64,000 nt of DNA from Aselliscus stoliczkanus (GCA_033961575.1 CM066728.1:96238852-96302851), one strand, 5' to 3'. Shown: positions 23,896 through 37,384, numbered from the stretch's first letter. The notes: a model not told the origin generated them from the letters alone. Translations and numbers: made by a program.

Positions 23896-25837
23896 TGTGT
23901 TTATAGTTGTAGCTGTATTTACATGGACATACACATAGTACACAGTACATATATTAGTTATTTAATATTTATATATTATTCTTAAACAACACTGCTCAGT
24001 ATTCTGATCTACCATTCTATGAAACTTTCTCAGTTGAAGTACAGGTAGATTTGGAAGCAAAAATAAAATAAAATTTCAGATAAAAAATAGACATGTTTAT
24101 AAAGGGGGCAAATTATTTCCAAACCTCTCTGACGAAGGAGACAAAATATAGTAATCAATTATTTCATTCAAAGTACTTAACCATTATTAGAAAATCAGTA
24201 AAAAGGTTTTTATCCCAATTTCTTTGCCAATTTTAAAAAATCTGTTCATTTATTCATTCATTCAAAAATATTTACTAGGTGCCTACCATTTTTTATGCAC
24301 ATATGTAAGCTTTTTGCAAACATTGAAAAAAAACATTTTTGTCTTCAATTCCTAAAATGTATTAGGAGGAAATAAACAATTAAAAATAAGCGTAATTCAC
24401 CAGTATAGCCAAATTCATTTGAGAAAGAAGGAAATAAAGGCTTACTTCCCTTATAAAAGCATAATTCATATGGAAATCATATATGTAAGAATTAAAAATA
24501 CTACAAAAAGGAAAGCAGAGCAGGAAAGAATACAGGATTTTATTCTTACAGACTGATAAAATAAAAATTTTAAAAGATACAAGTCCATATCATCTTATCC
24601 CCAGAAATGTTTTCACATACATTAGTTTTCTTCAATCTCCAAAGCTTCCATGATAGAGATTTTTGTCAACAAGGATCTTTGAATTGAAAGATTGGAAATT
24701 GAATTACAAGTGAAAATTACATGGCCAAGAACTCTCAGCCTGCTATGATAACTTCTTTTTGTTTGTATGAGATGAAGTTTTGTTACATATTTTGCTGTTG
24801 ATTTATGTTGGTTATTGTCATTTAATTTAAATGAAGAGAAGGTTTTTAATACTTTTTGTATAGATGGGGAACATTTTATGTTATGAACCCTATCATCACG
24901 GCAAAGTAATGAAGACTTATATTTCCAGATCCAGTTGTAGGTAGAACTGAGTCCTCTGCCACTCAGATATGCCCACTTGAGATGTCTCTTTAGAAGGGCA
25001 CAGCATGAGTAATGACACTGAATATAGACCTTCTATTTTTTGCAGATGTGAGCAGGGAAATGGTGGTAACTTTTACATTTAGCAGCAGGACAGCTTCCTA
25101 ATGGTTGCACAATGGTACCTGTCTAGTGACAGTAGTTATTACAGTCTAGTCAACATACTTGTTTCATGCTCCACAGTAGCTGAGCGACATTTAATCCCTT
25201 GTGAGTTTCTGCTGTGTGGAAGGGAAGCATATGTACATGATTTCTCTGTCCTTCCAAATAAATGTGCAAGTTCCCTCATAATCATCAGTGCTTTTGTTTT
25301 CCACCTAAAGTAGATGGAGCACTTTTGATTTATTAGTAACCCAGAACATTGACTGATGAAATGAATTTAAAGAGTAGGAGACCTTTTGTCTTTCCCCTGT
25401 ATCTGAAAGTGATTATTTTCCTCTTTTATTTCTCTTTAGGATCCTTACCTGAGGGCATGGCTGAGTGAATCTGAATTTGTTGTGCTGGTCTCATCCCCTA
25501 GGCCTATTGCTGTCCACTTTGCTTACCATCATGTGTATCTTTGAAGTCCTCCTTTTCCCACCTTGGCACCCACCCTGCACACCTCCCTATTTCCAGTTGT
25601 TCTCCAGTGACCTTTTTCCTAGTCTCCAACAAAGAAACAGAAACCATCCAGTTTACCACTTGATAAACTCTCACCAATTCCAAGAGTATTTTCAGGATTT
25701 TGTGGCATGACTTCTTCAATATGGGGCAATCTTAGGATCTGCAGTGTGATGGTTCTTCTCTGTGCCATTTTCTTTCTTTGGATCACTGGCTTTTGAATTA
25801 CATTACATAAGGATAAGCCCCATTTATTTTGCAGTTC
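23896..25837. other. Unassigned non-coding sequence
   Basis: At 24,240-24,290 'TTTATTCATTCATTCAAAAATATTTACTAGGTGCCTACC' type text suggests an old L2-like fragment. The part at 24,900-25,830 is less AT-rich but I recognise neither exons nor a repeat family. The 81-codon frame at 25,465 has no motif. Confidence 0.4.
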
Positions 25838-27150
25838 AACAAGGAGGCAAAACATACAATGGAGAAAAGAAAGCCTCTTCAATAATTGGTGCTGGGAAAT
25901 TGGAAAGCTACATGCAAAAGAATTAAACTAGACTGCTCTCTGTCACTGCACCAAAATTAACTCAAAATGGATCAAAGACCTAAACATGAGACCTGTAACA
26001 ATAACTTGCATAGAAGAAAGCATAGGTACTAAACTTATGGACCTTGGGTTCAAAGGGGATTTTATGAATTTGACCTCAAAGGCAAGGGAAGTAAAAGCTA
26101 AAATAAATGAATTGGGACTATATCAAACTAAAAAGCTTCTGCACAGCATAAGAACACATCAACAAAATAAAAAGGCAACCAAACGAATGGGAGAAGACAT
26201 TTGCAAATAATGCCTCTCATAAGGGGAAATATCCAAAATATATAAGGAACTCTTACAATTCAATAATAAAAAACAAAAACAAAAACAATCCAATTAAAAA
26301 ATGGACAGGACCTGAATAGATATTTCTCCAAAGAGGACATACAGATGGCCAATAGACATATGAAAAAATGTTCAACATCACTAATCATCAGAGAAATGCA
26401 AACAAAAACCACAATGAAATATCACCTCACACCAGTTAGAATGGCTATCAACAAGACAGGCTGTGGAGAAAAAGGAACCCTCATACACTGTGGTGGGAAT
26501 GCAGATTGGTGCAGCTGCTATGGAAGGCAGTGTGGAGATTCCTCAAAAAAATTAAGAATAGAATTATGATATGACCCAGCAATTCCTCTCTTTAGTATTT
26601 ATCCCAAAAATCTGAAAACTTTTATCCATAAAGATATAGGTGTTCCAATATCCATTGCAGCTTTATTTATCGTGGCTAAGACATGGAAACAACCAAAGTG
26701 TCCTTCAATAGATGATTGTATAAAGAAGATGTGGTATATATTCACAAGGGTATAATACTCTTCCATAAGAAAACATGAAATGGTGCCATTTGCGACAACA
26801 TGGATGGATCTTGAGATAATTATGCTAAGCAAAAGAAGTCACACAGAAAAAGTCAAGAACAATGTGGTTTCACTGATATGTGGGATATAAAACTGAAAGC
26901 AACAAAAGAAGAAGAAAAACAAAAAAATGAAAACTCATACACACAGACAATAGTTTAGTGGTTACCAGAGGTTAAGGGAGCAGGGGATTGATAGATGAGG
27001 GTAAAGGGGATCAAATATATGGAACTGAATCTAGGTGGTGAAAACACAGTGTGATATATAAATGATGTATTACATAATTATTCACTTGAAACATATGTAA
27101 CTTTACTAACCACTGTCACCTCAATAAACATAATCTAAAAATATATTATG
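25838..27150 (+). mobile_element. 5'-truncated L1 (ORF2 C-terminus and 3' UTR)
   Basis: It begins inside ORF2 ('ACAAGGAGGCAAAACATACA'), then 'TCAATAATTGGTGCTGGGAAA'-type text, the ORF2 C-terminal part (a 74-codon remnant at 25,986-26,210) and 'AGAAATGCAAACAAAAACCA', 'TATGACCCAGCAATTCCTCT', ending with 'AATAAACATAATCTAAAAAT'. Frames are broken by stops and indels. Its 3' end matches the next L1 at 27,976-28,660. Confidence 0.88.
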
Positions 27151-27179
27151 AGGTAGGTACTATCATTAAAAAGACTATA

Positions 27180-28660
27180 GTCTTTTCTGATTCCATACAA
27201 ATATGATTATTTTTTGTTCTATGTTTTAAAAAAATGCCATTGGGATTTTGATGGGGATTGCATTAAATCTATATATTTCTCTGGGTAGTATGGACATTTT
27301 AACTATGTTGATTTTTCCAATCCATGAACCTGGAATGTCTTTTCATTTCTTTGTGTCTTCTTTTTTTTTTTAATGTCTTATGGTTTTCAGTGTATAGGTC
27401 CTTCACATCTTGGTTAAGCTTATTCCCAGGTATTTTATTATTTTTCTTCCAATTGTAAAAGGAATAGACTTCTCATTTATTTTTCTGAGATTTCATTCTT
27501 AGTATATAGGAATGCAATGGATTTTTATATGTTGATTTTGTAGTCGGCAACTTTACTAACCGTTTATTGCTTCTAATAACTTTTTGATGGAGTCTTTAGG
27601 GTTTTCTATATAAAGGATCATGTCATCTGCAAAAAGTGACAATTTAACTTCTTCACACCCAGATGCCTTTTATTCTTTTCTCTTGCCTGATTGCTCTGGC
27701 TAGGACTTCCAGTACTATGTTGAATAACAGTAGTGATAGGGGATAACCCTGTTTGTTCCAGAACATATGTGTAGAGCAAAAAGGCTTCCGTTTTTCACCA
27801 TTAATTATTATATTAATTGAGGGTTTTTGTCATATATGGTCTTTATTATGTTACTGTATTATTCCTTCTGAACCCATTTTATTAAGTGTTTTAATCATAA
27901 ATGGATGCTGTATCTCATCAAATGTTTTTTTCTGCATTTATTGATATAATCATATGATTTTTATCTTGGAGAAAGAAGAACCCTCATACACTATTGGTAG
28001 GAATGTAGATTGGTGCAACTGCTATGGAAGGCACTGTGGAGATTCCTCAAAAAATTAAGAATAAAATTACCATATGACCCAGCAATCCCTCTCCTGGGTA
28101 TCTACCCCAAGAATCTGAAAATATTTATCCATAAAGATATATGTACCCTGATGTTATTGCAGCATTCTTTATGGTGGCCAAATCATAGAAACAGCCAAAG
28201 TATCCTTTGATAGATGATTGGGTAAAGAAGATGTGGTATACATACACGATGGAATACTACTCTGCCATAAGAAAAGATGAAGTAGTGCCATTTGCAACAA
28301 CAGGGATGGATTTTGAGATTATTATGCTAAGCAAAATAAGTCAGGTAGAAAAAGTCCAGAACCATATGACTTCATGGATATGGGAGATATAAAACTGAAA
28401 GCAACAAAGGAACAGGAAAAACAAATAAAGAAAGAAAAACTTGTAGACACAGACAACAGTTTAGTGGTTATCAGAGGGAAAGAGGGTAGAGGAGGGATAG
28501 TAGAGGAGGGTAAAGGGGTCAAATATATGGTGATGGAAGGAGAGCTGACTCTGGGTGGTGAACACACAATGTGATATCAGATGATGTAATATAGAAATGT
28601 ACACTGGAAACCTATGTAATTTTACTAACCACTGTCACTCAAATAAATTTAATTTAAAAA
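27180..28660 (+). mobile_element. Second L1, 5'-inverted and internally deleted
   Basis: 27,180-27,965 is L1 ORF2 reverse-transcriptase and downstream sequence on the minus strand ('GATTTTTCCAATCCATGAAC', 'TAGGACTTCCAGTACTATGT', 'GAATAACAGTAGTGATAGGG'). At about 27,970 the direction flips and 27,976-28,660 is the ORF2 end plus 3' UTR on the plus strand, ending TTTAATTTAAAAAAAG. The ORF2 part between the two blocks is missing, as in twin priming with deletion. No convincing target duplication was found. Open frames at 28,010-28,392 are ORF2 C-terminal remnants. Confidence 0.85.
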
Positions 28661-29898
28661 AAGAAATAAAGTCCAAAATTAATATATAATTAAATATACA
28701 TTTATAATTTATATAATTTTAATTCCTAGTTTAAAACAAAATAAGGACCCTCCCTAACAGACATAGGTCAGCAATACGGAAGTATGGTTCACTTTGTGTT
28801 TGCTAATTAATGCCTATCACAGTGAGGCTCCTACTCGCTCACATTACATTTCTTAGGGATTGTCCCAGGTCTTGGAATAAAACAGTCCTGAGTCATAAAA
28901 CTGGCGAAAGGCTGGGGGAGGATATACACCTCAAAGGGCCAGAGGAAAAAAAAATTTGCAATAGTTTTAGAAACTAAAAGCTCTAAGAAAAGGGAAACCA
29001 AAGAAGGAAACATGTCTAAAATTCAATCAAGCTGAGGAGACTATTAAGGTCATCTTGCTTATATTTGTGAAAAGTTAGCAAGGCGCTTACCTCTATACAT
29101 AAAAAACCTGGGAACCTCATGGCGAGAAATTACCTTCTCAGGGAGAGATAACACAGGCTCCTAAGCCTCATGTAATACATGGCTGTATTTTAGTAAGCCA
29201 TGGCTTTTTGCTCCAGCAATCCTCTGTTCTGATTTCTCTTTCACTCTCCATCCTCTGGGCACTGTGATGATGCCTGAGAAGTCTATAACGAGAAATAAAT
29301 AAATAGATCATTATATAGACTGTGAGATAATGAGCGCTTAGGGGAATTTCCAAATCGTTGTCACTGTAATGGGATGAACTAAAAGCCAGGAAGAAAAAGG
29401 TTTCTTCTAGTTTAGTGAAGTCATCCTGGGAACAGAATGAGGATGGGGCAGTGTTAGGGGAACAGAGGCATGGGCAGTGAGGAGGATGGAGAACTCGGTG
29501 GAACACAAAGACACATCGCTGTTGATGGGGATCTGAGCAGGAAGCCAAGCAGGTTTTCTCAGCACAAGAGAAGAAAAAAACTAAAACAAAATTTACTGGG
29601 AGGTCAATGGATTGAAGCCACAAGTTACTCCAGAATTTTAGGTTGGTATACATATGAAATTCTTAACAATGGTCCTTAAAAAACTTAGGAAGGTCTGTGG
29701 GAGCATTTACACAATCCTGAGCACACAGATCACCATACTATTGATGATCCTTACTATAATACAACCAGTTTAGTTTAATCCAGACAAATCTGTTATACAT
29801 ATGATGTGTCCATCATGAATCAGAGTTGTTCAGTTTGATCACCATATTTTAGATTGGTACTATTTATGCATTTCAGAAAGAATCTTAGTAATAAGATA
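28661..29898. other. Unassigned non-coding sequence
   Basis: 28,780-29,680 is less AT-rich than its surroundings. A 161-codon frame (minus, 29,168-29,653) has no domain or conserved look. I see no splice or promoter pattern to support a gene. Confidence 0.4.
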
Positions 29899-30024
29899 TA
29901 TATGCCAAAATGTATACACATGACTTGCATTCATCTTTTGTTATTGGTACATATTGAGTATTACAATTTTAATATAGTTCTTCCCTTTCTTTAAAAGTGT
30001 ATACATTTTTTTGGCACCCTCTGT
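29899..30024. mobile_element. Mariner-type MITE (about 125 bp)
   Basis: Inverted ends: 'TATGCCAAAATGTATACACA' at 29,901 and, reading the reverse complement from about 30,023, 'AGAGGGTGCCAAAAAAATGT' + 'ATACAC'. TA steps flank both sides (GATATA left, TATATA right), as expected for TA-targeting mariner elements. No coding content; the left end has lost a few bases. Confidence 0.65.
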
Positions 30025-32124
30025 ATATATACAACTTGAAATAGCCAAATGAACTATTCTGATTATGACACAGATGTTGATTATCTTAGAAACAGCAATG
30101 TTCAATTGCATGTATTTTAAGTTACAATGAAAAGAACAGGATATGTGTTATGCTAAACGGCATGATATCTCCAATAAATCTCTGCTTTGGGGAGAAGTAA
30201 TTACTAACGCTCTTCTGAACTTTCCGTACCTGCTATTAACCCACTAGGAAATTTTAAATTGTAACTTACCCTGAAGTCAAGCACTCAAAAAAATTAATGG
30301 ATTCCTCTTTCTAACAGAAATAATAACATTCTTGTATTCCTTCTTTTGAGCTAAAGGGGCTGAACATTGCATATAAATAGTACGTGCATTGTTTTCACTT
30401 AAGTGTTCTTGTTCACTATATTATTTCATTTAAGCCACAGTAAAGCAAAAAAAAATGTAGTTGGTAAAAAGTACATATAATATTTTCATTTTAATTGTTA
30501 TTTTGTACTTGTACTAAGTGTTGACTAAGTATGATAAAGACGAGCAAAACAGGTATTTATAAACCTTTTAATTTAGAACACTCACAAAATAAATATAAAA
30601 CAGTTTGTGTCTGTTTTCAAATAATACCCACTGGCTAGCCATGTACCCTCTCATAAGCACAATTTTCAGAGTTTAATGACTGAATACTTTAGAGAAATAT
30701 AGCTATTGTTTATCAGTCACAGTTTTGGGGCGATTTCAAACATACATTTATATCACCTCTTGACTGGATACTTTGGAGAAAACTCAGGAGCTATAATTTG
30801 GAGGAAACTGCATTTAGAATTTTAGAAAATAAACCATTTCTGATTTAAGAAAAAAATGCTCCTGCAATCTCACTGAGTTTTGTGTATGCACGTGTGCACA
30901 GGTCTGAATGGCTGCACTTCTGCATCCCAAGCTATCATATGATATTCCAAAGAATGTTATTACATGACCCGTGACATTAATTTATAAAGCAGCTAACATT
31001 GAATACATGCTCTGACATAGTCTGAAATTAATTTGTGGGATGGGCATGTAGGTGGTGACTGATGAATGAATGAGGAATCCACTATTGATATGGGAAAGAG
31101 CTAATGGATTAGGGTCCAGAGACATCACAAGCTCAGAATTTGAAACTGTAATACAGAATTTAGTATTGGAAATGATCTTCATTTCAGAAACTTATACACA
31201 AAAGAGAGACCCAAAGGAACTGTTATTTGCCTCCTCAATGCCTAATTTTTCCACCTCTTTATTTGTACATAGGGATATACAGAGATGACAGAAATCTTTC
31301 TCTAGGGGGTTTTGTATTTAAGTTAGTGCCAATTTCTGATATATGCATAATAATAGTCACAATAGAATATGTCTTACATATTCAAATGAGAGACATTTCT
31401 CTGAAAGTATATACTATACCATAAAAAGGGAAAAATCATACAGGGAAATGCCAATTTCTTCCTTTTTGTTTCATTCTTATTTAATTAATATTGTAAAATA
31501 TGTTTCACAGCAACTCTGGGAAAATATCCCCATGTTTTGCAGTCATTTGTAAGGAAGTAATAAATTTGCTTGATGCAACATAAGATATCCTGTGAGAGCA
31601 CAATAAATAGTTACTGACTTGCATACTAAAATAAAATGTACCCTTTTTCATGAGGCTGTAACTGCTAAACAGATATTGAAAAATTCTAATTGAAATAGTT
31701 CTAAAAATGTTTTGAATTTGTGAATCCCACTTTATAGGCAGGAACCTACTTCAAAGATTTATAGCAGTGAAGTTAAGTAACTATAAAACATATCAAAAAA
31801 CTATACTATATGGTGACAGTAGAATAGAGTAGGTTTTACTGCAATAATTATATTATTAAGAAAATTCTAGTTTTAAAATTAATATCCCATTATTGCGCAA
31901 ATGGGAATAAGATGTTGACTTGGACATTTTTACTCCTACTTAAGTGGTTTTTGTCACCCATTTTATATTATTCAAAACTCATGTTGAAAATAAGATGTTA
32001 AAAAGTTGCAACATTAAAATAACTTTTAAAACCATTCGGAATTACCAAATGAAAGTAAAAGAATATATGCAAAGCTATGGGATACTGAAGCATACATAGC
32101 AAGCAATGAATAAATATTAGCATT
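30025..32124. other. Unassigned AT-rich non-coding sequence
   Basis: No exon or repeat family recognised. Short frames at 30,982-31,552 are unremarkable. Confidence 0.55.
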
Positions 32125-32650
32125 TAAAAAAATTAAATCAACTTTATTGAGGCACAATTTATATTTTAAAAAATGACATTCATTTTATGTGTAACTTTTA
32201 ATGAGTTTTGATAATGCATGTACCTTAATCAAGATAGAAAGCATTTTTATAACCTCCAAAAGCTCCCTGTGCTATTTTTCTCTAGCTCTAAGTAATGGCT
32301 GACATGTTTTCTGAGACTGAATTGCCTTTTCTACAATCATATAAAATGGAATTGGACAGCACATGGTTTGTGCTTGACTTGCTTTACCCAACATAATGTG
32401 GTCATAAATGCTTTTGAATGTATCAATAGTTCACTACTTTCTGTTGCTGAAATGTATTTCAATGTATTAGGTTTATTACAATTTGTTTTCTTTTACCTCT
32501 TGATCAGTATTTGATTTGTTAACAAGTTTTTGCTACTCTGACTAATGATGCTATGGACTTGCATGTGAATCTTTGTGTGCATATGTATTTTCACTTATTT
32601 TGGATAAATATGTATGAGTGGAATTACTGGGTCATATGGTAAGTGTATGT
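32125..32650 (-). mobile_element. Old L1 3'-UTR fragment, reverse orientation
   Basis: 'AACTTTATTGAGGCACAATT' near the left end, 'CAACATAATGTGGTCATAAA', 'GATGCTATGGACTTGCATGT' and 'GGAATTACTGGGTCATATGG' are the antisense view of the 3' end of an old L1 subfamily. Confidence 0.65.
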
Positions 32651-33735
32651 TTTATCTTATGCTTTTCTTGCATTTTTAAATTCTTGGATTACCTGAGTTT
32701 TATTATAGTCTTTCTCCATAGCCCTTATTAAATATAATTTATCATCAATAGCGAAGAATTAAACACCACAGTTAAGCAGCAGATAGACTCATTTTAACCA
32801 CTTAACATTTTGTGTCTATGGGATATGTTGGAAATAATAATGGAGTATGGGGATCTTAGGTAATGTTGGCAGTTGGGGAAGAGTTTTTTTCATTGTATCG
32901 TGGAATGGAATATTTTATTCTATTGTTCTTAATTCTTAGAATATATTCATAGGCTTTCTAAGGCTGCTGAAATAATTTATACTAGCATAATTTGGGGGAA
33001 ATTTTGTGTGTTTACCTAATTTTAATGATTTATGAGTAGCTTAGAAGTGTATGACATTTAATGTAGTTCAATAAGTAGTTTACTTTGAAAATTCAACTTT
33101 GCCACTGAGAAATCTAACATTTTATAATTAGTGAATCTGCTCTGAATCCATGAGTCACCACTGGAACATCGAAGCTGATCAGCACACCACCAAAATCATG
33201 GGAAATGAGCTAAGAATATCAAAGAGACATTGTTTATTCACCATTCTGGGTTTTCATCAAACCGTGGGTGGTGAAATAAATGGTTAATGGTAGAATATTC
33301 ATATTACCACACACACAAAACAGATGAGAGATAACATACTTATTTGTACCAATTGTTTAGAATTCTATGCAAAAAAGTTTTAGAGATTAATTTTAAAGCA
33401 TCTAAATTTTAAAAACAATGCCTTTAAATTAAGAAGAAAACATGTCAACCATTCAGGTCAGATAGGTGAATTTCAACACTATATTTACTATCGTGTCACC
33501 AATGTATATAAACTAAGCATTTTTAAAATAAATAATGATCCCAACACAAGGTTAATTCTAAGTTGGCTATCTTACTCTCTATTCAAAAATATAGTTTACT
33601 TTAGTTAATAGTGATTCATCTGAATTAAGTGATATATATGGTTAACTTGATAATAATTTTACTCTATATAAAGTTATGTTTGAATTGTAAGATGCTATAG
33701 GCTCATATTTGTCTTATAACAATAACAGGCAAAAA
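32651..33735. other. Unassigned AT-rich non-coding sequence
   Basis: Nothing recognised. Confidence 0.55.
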
Positions 33736-33746
33736 GTGATAGATTA

Positions 33747-33855
33747 GGGCCGGCCAAGTGGTGCGGTGCTTAAGCGCTGGGTTAGGAAGCCAGCGGCCCC
33801 GGTTTGGTCCCACATATGAAGGCCAGTGACACTGCCCTCAAAAAAAAAAAAAAAT
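33747..33855 (+). mobile_element. tRNA-derived SINE, short form
   Basis: Head 'GGGCCGGCCAAGTGGTGCGG', 'GGTTTGGTCCC' in place of the B box (one change) and 'AGGCCAGTGACACTGCCCTC' before the A-tail. GTGA(T/C)AGATTA repeats at 33,736-33,746 and 33,856-33,866 are the target duplication. Confidence 0.92.
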
Positions 33856-33866
33856 GTGACAGATTA

Positions 33867-34759
33867 ATTGAAACTTCATATAACATACCCTACAGAATAT
33901 AATTCAAAACATTCAAGCATGATCTGACAGTATTAACAGAAAGACTTCCAGCAAAAACAGTTAATTAGCACTGAATTGTGATATTACTATCTTTGTGCAG
34001 GATTCTTTGGCTGTGAGCTGTCAATGGGCTATATGTAAACGATGAATAGAATGCCATAGTCTTGACACGTTTTTCAGCTTAATCAAGGATGCAACTAGTC
34101 TAAACTTTATCATTAATTGAGCAGTGGAAAAATGTGTTTATATTATAAAATATAGCTGTTAATTCATTATTATATTCAAGGTTATATTTATGTCATTTCA
34201 AGTTTAGTTTATACCATTCAACAGGAAGTTTTGAGATATTAAATAGAATTATTTTTCTTTAATTTTGAAGAATACCCATTTGTTAATTTGAACAAATGAC
34301 AACTGTCAGGTGTGAAAATATTAAGTGAAGCATATTTAAAATTTTATCTCACTGCTTTATTTCTGGTAGAAACCAATATTAACAAAATCATCTGTGAAAT
34401 TGTTCAGACAGTATAATATGGTACAGCTTGACATGAATGTCATAGATCAGGACTTAAACAGTTTTACCTATTTAATATTATTTCCAGAAATTGACCAGAA
34501 TCTAGTCAAGAGGATAGATAAACTCACAATGAAGGATTTCTTTTCAGGGTAACTGGTCCAGACTTTTCAAAGATTTAATGTCTTGAAGAACAGAAAGACG
34601 CAAAAGGAATTATTTAGTTTGGGAAAATTAAAAGAGACTTCACAGAAACATACAATGCATGTAGGTGGATCAAACCATTAAAAGGTTATAAAAAAAAACC
34701 TGTGGAGCCAGCTTGGGAAATTTGAGAGTGAATGTTTTCTTTGAATATATCATTACATG
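33867..34759. other. Unassigned AT-rich non-coding sequence
   Basis: Nothing recognised. Confidence 0.55.
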
Positions 34760-34775
34760 AAATATATTGATTTTT

Positions 34776-34877
34776 TTTTTTTTGAGGGCAGTGTCACTGG
34801 CCCTCGTATGTGAGACCCGAACCGGGGCCGCTGGCTTCCCAAGCCAGCGCTTAAGCACCGCGCCACTAGGCGGGCCC
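34776..34877 (-). mobile_element. tRNA-derived SINE, short form, reverse
   Basis: In reverse complement: 'GGGCCCGCCTAGTGGCGCGG', B box 'GGTTCGGGTCTC' and 'GAGGGCCAGTGACACTGCCC', with the T-run at 34,776 as its A-tail. A perfect 16-bp duplication AAATATATTGATTTTT flanks it at 34,760-34,775 and 34,878-34,893, so it is probably young. Confidence 0.95.
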
Positions 34878-34983
34878 AAATATATTGATTTTTGTAGGTA
34901 ATGTATTGTCACATTATACCCTGCCTGTCTGCCTCCATGCATCTATCCCTAAAGACAGATCATAATTTCAATATTATGCTTAC

Positions 34984-35590
34984 TGTATATATCCCTGTTT
35001 GGCACCAGGATGGCCAGCTAGTCAGTGACGGGTAAGATCCCATGAGAGGGACAACCCAAGCCAGACACGGTCGCGTGGGTGCCTGGGAGTGTCCATGGGT
35101 GTCCATGGATGCCCGTGGATGCCAGTGGGTACCAGTTGGTAGCAACAGGAGAAATCAGGAGTTGGCAGAAATAGGGCGTGAATCTCTTGCTTCAGGTCTG
35201 GCAGCCTGCCTGTGAAATGACCTACTGATATGATAATGTCTGTCCTCCTTGCATTCTTATCAGAAAGCCTTGGCAGAAGAAGTTCTGTCTCTTTACAGGT
35301 GCATGACAGTAACCTCTGGTAATGGCAGCTTGCAGGTGTGGGTGATTTGGCCTTGAGCTATGTTTTTGGGTGTGAGACACACAGACCTCGGAAGTTACAT
35401 TGAAGCTACATTGACTTGCTTATGTGTAAGATAATAGAACAGCCAGGCCTGATTCGGGGCTCCAGTCCACGAGGCTGGGGTCCCCTGGCCCCAAACTGTT
35501 TTCTCTATTTTGTGTCTCTTTCCCTTTTTTCCTTAACCTTTCTCCATCCCTTCTCAACATCCACCTAGCCCAGTTGTGCAGGACTCGACA
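34984..35590 (+). mobile_element. Solo LTR of a betaretrovirus-like ERV, plus strand
   Basis: It is homologous to the LTRs at 57,261 and 59,307 (opposite strand). Shared blocks include 'ACAACCCAAGCCAGACACGG', the antisense block 'TTCCGAGGTCTGTG', and the 3' end 'CCCAGTTGTGCAGGACTCGACA' (seen as CCCAGTCGTGCTTGACACGACA in the 57 kb copy). The 3' end at 35,590 is clear. The 5' end is uncertain: it looks about 70 bases shorter than the 57 kb copy, and no TG start is obvious. No internal retroviral sequence adjoins it, so it is a solo LTR or fragment. Confidence 0.75.
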
Positions 35591-37384
35591 ATGTATAGTA
35601 ATTTTTTTGTGATAACAAGCAGCTAATGTCCTTTTTCCTGAGAGATGCCTGGCAAAAGGTTTATGGGTTGAAGGTCCTGACATAGGTAATCATTTGGCAA
35701 AAAATAAAATAAAATAAAATAAAATAAACAGAGAGAGATGTAGCAGTTTGGGCAAGATATTAACAATTGATGAATGTGGTTGATGAGCATACAGATGTTT
35801 ACTGTGCATTAAAAATATGAAATAAAAATAAATAATTAACTTACTAGTAAACACACACATTTTTCCCTCAGAGCTATTACATTTTGTGCTTGCTAAGGAT
35901 AGAAAAGTATTCAATATAAAAGAAAAATACCTTAAAATGAAAAAATTGCCCTCAAAAACATCTTAGTGATTACAAGTTTCCCAAATACCCTAAAATAAAT
36001 ACATGTCTTCACTGGTGAATACCACCACAAAGTTTCTCAAATAAAAAAGAGACAAATGTGCAGGAATAAAAACTAGAACTTAGATGGAAAATGCCAGTAG
36101 TGCTTATTTTAGCCTGTTGATAAAAATGTAGCCTAAAAACGGTAGTGCCTTCTGTTATTGCCAGTGTTTTGGCGTTGGCGTCACCCTGTTCGACCTCTGA
36201 TTTTCCATTCTTAGGTAACCACTTCCTTGGAATCAATTCAGTCACTACTTGCTATTACACCCATTCTTCTGGAAACATGTCTTACTGATGACATCAGTGT
36301 AGCCCATGTTTTGAAGGACTTAGTGTTCATTCGCCAACACAGCTCTTACCAGCATTTGTTATTATTGATCACAGCCTACTATCAACACATTTTCTTTTCG
36401 TGCATTCAGTGAATAAATTACATCCACTGATAATCTCTCTTCTTAAACATTTTTACAGGATAGGACTCATCTACCAGCCATTTAGGGTTGGCCATTCATT
36501 GCTGAGAATCAGTGTTGGATCTGATTTCATTGCATGCTATAGCATTCCTCTGCACATACATAACTTCCGTTACTATACATTGGTGAATTTGTGTCTCCAG
36601 CCCAAACTTCTTTTTTGAGTCCCCTAATTTACATGAAGATGCCTGCTGTCATGTTTATTTGAATGTTTCAAATCAAAAACACAAAAAACCTAAAATGAAC
36701 ATGTGCAGAAATATATCACAACATCCTCACCACAAATCTGCTTGAGTGATGGTAAGAAACCTGATCTCCTAGTATGACTAATTTTGTTTCATGGAAATAG
36801 GTTGTAAGATTTCCCCTGACCTCAAAAACGGCAATATTCACAAAAAGTAAAAGTCACAGCAATGATCACAATTCATCTCTACAGAAGCTCAGTTTTATCT
36901 CAATTAGAATATTGTTACTAACTTATTGGCTCTATTTCTTCTTTGGTAATATGGACATACTAACAATCATTTCATGGGGTTTTTAATCTATTTTCACGTA
37001 TTTCTTAATAAGCATCAGCATTTGGATATTGGACATATATCCTTCTAAAATTTTATTATTTTTCCGAGAAGGGGACATGGACAAAGATCCTTCCTAATTT
37101 CATGTGGAAAGTAGAAAAACTAAATAAATTATTAAGTTAGTGTGGTCTGTTTCTAAAAATGTTTATACAATGGAGATTAGAATTAAAGCACTTTAGATTT
37201 TGAATATTCAGACCATACACTTCATTTTAGAGTCTTAAATATTCCTACGTTTATTTTGAAAAAAAAATAGGAATATTTAAGCTAGAAAAATGTGAATTAA
37301 ATTTTAACTACTGTTATTTGACTATTGGTAATTCTGCAACTAAATATTTTAGGTTCCTAGTTTTTCTAAAGAATATATGAAAAG

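Noticed and set aside
25465..25710. 81-codon frame, possible exon
   Set aside because: No splice consensus pair, no family resemblance, overlapped by frames of similar length on the other strand.
29168..29653. 161-codon open frame on the minus strand, the longest outside the ERV
   Set aside because: No domain, no splice or promoter context, composition not protein-like; such lengths arise by chance in 64 kb over six frames.
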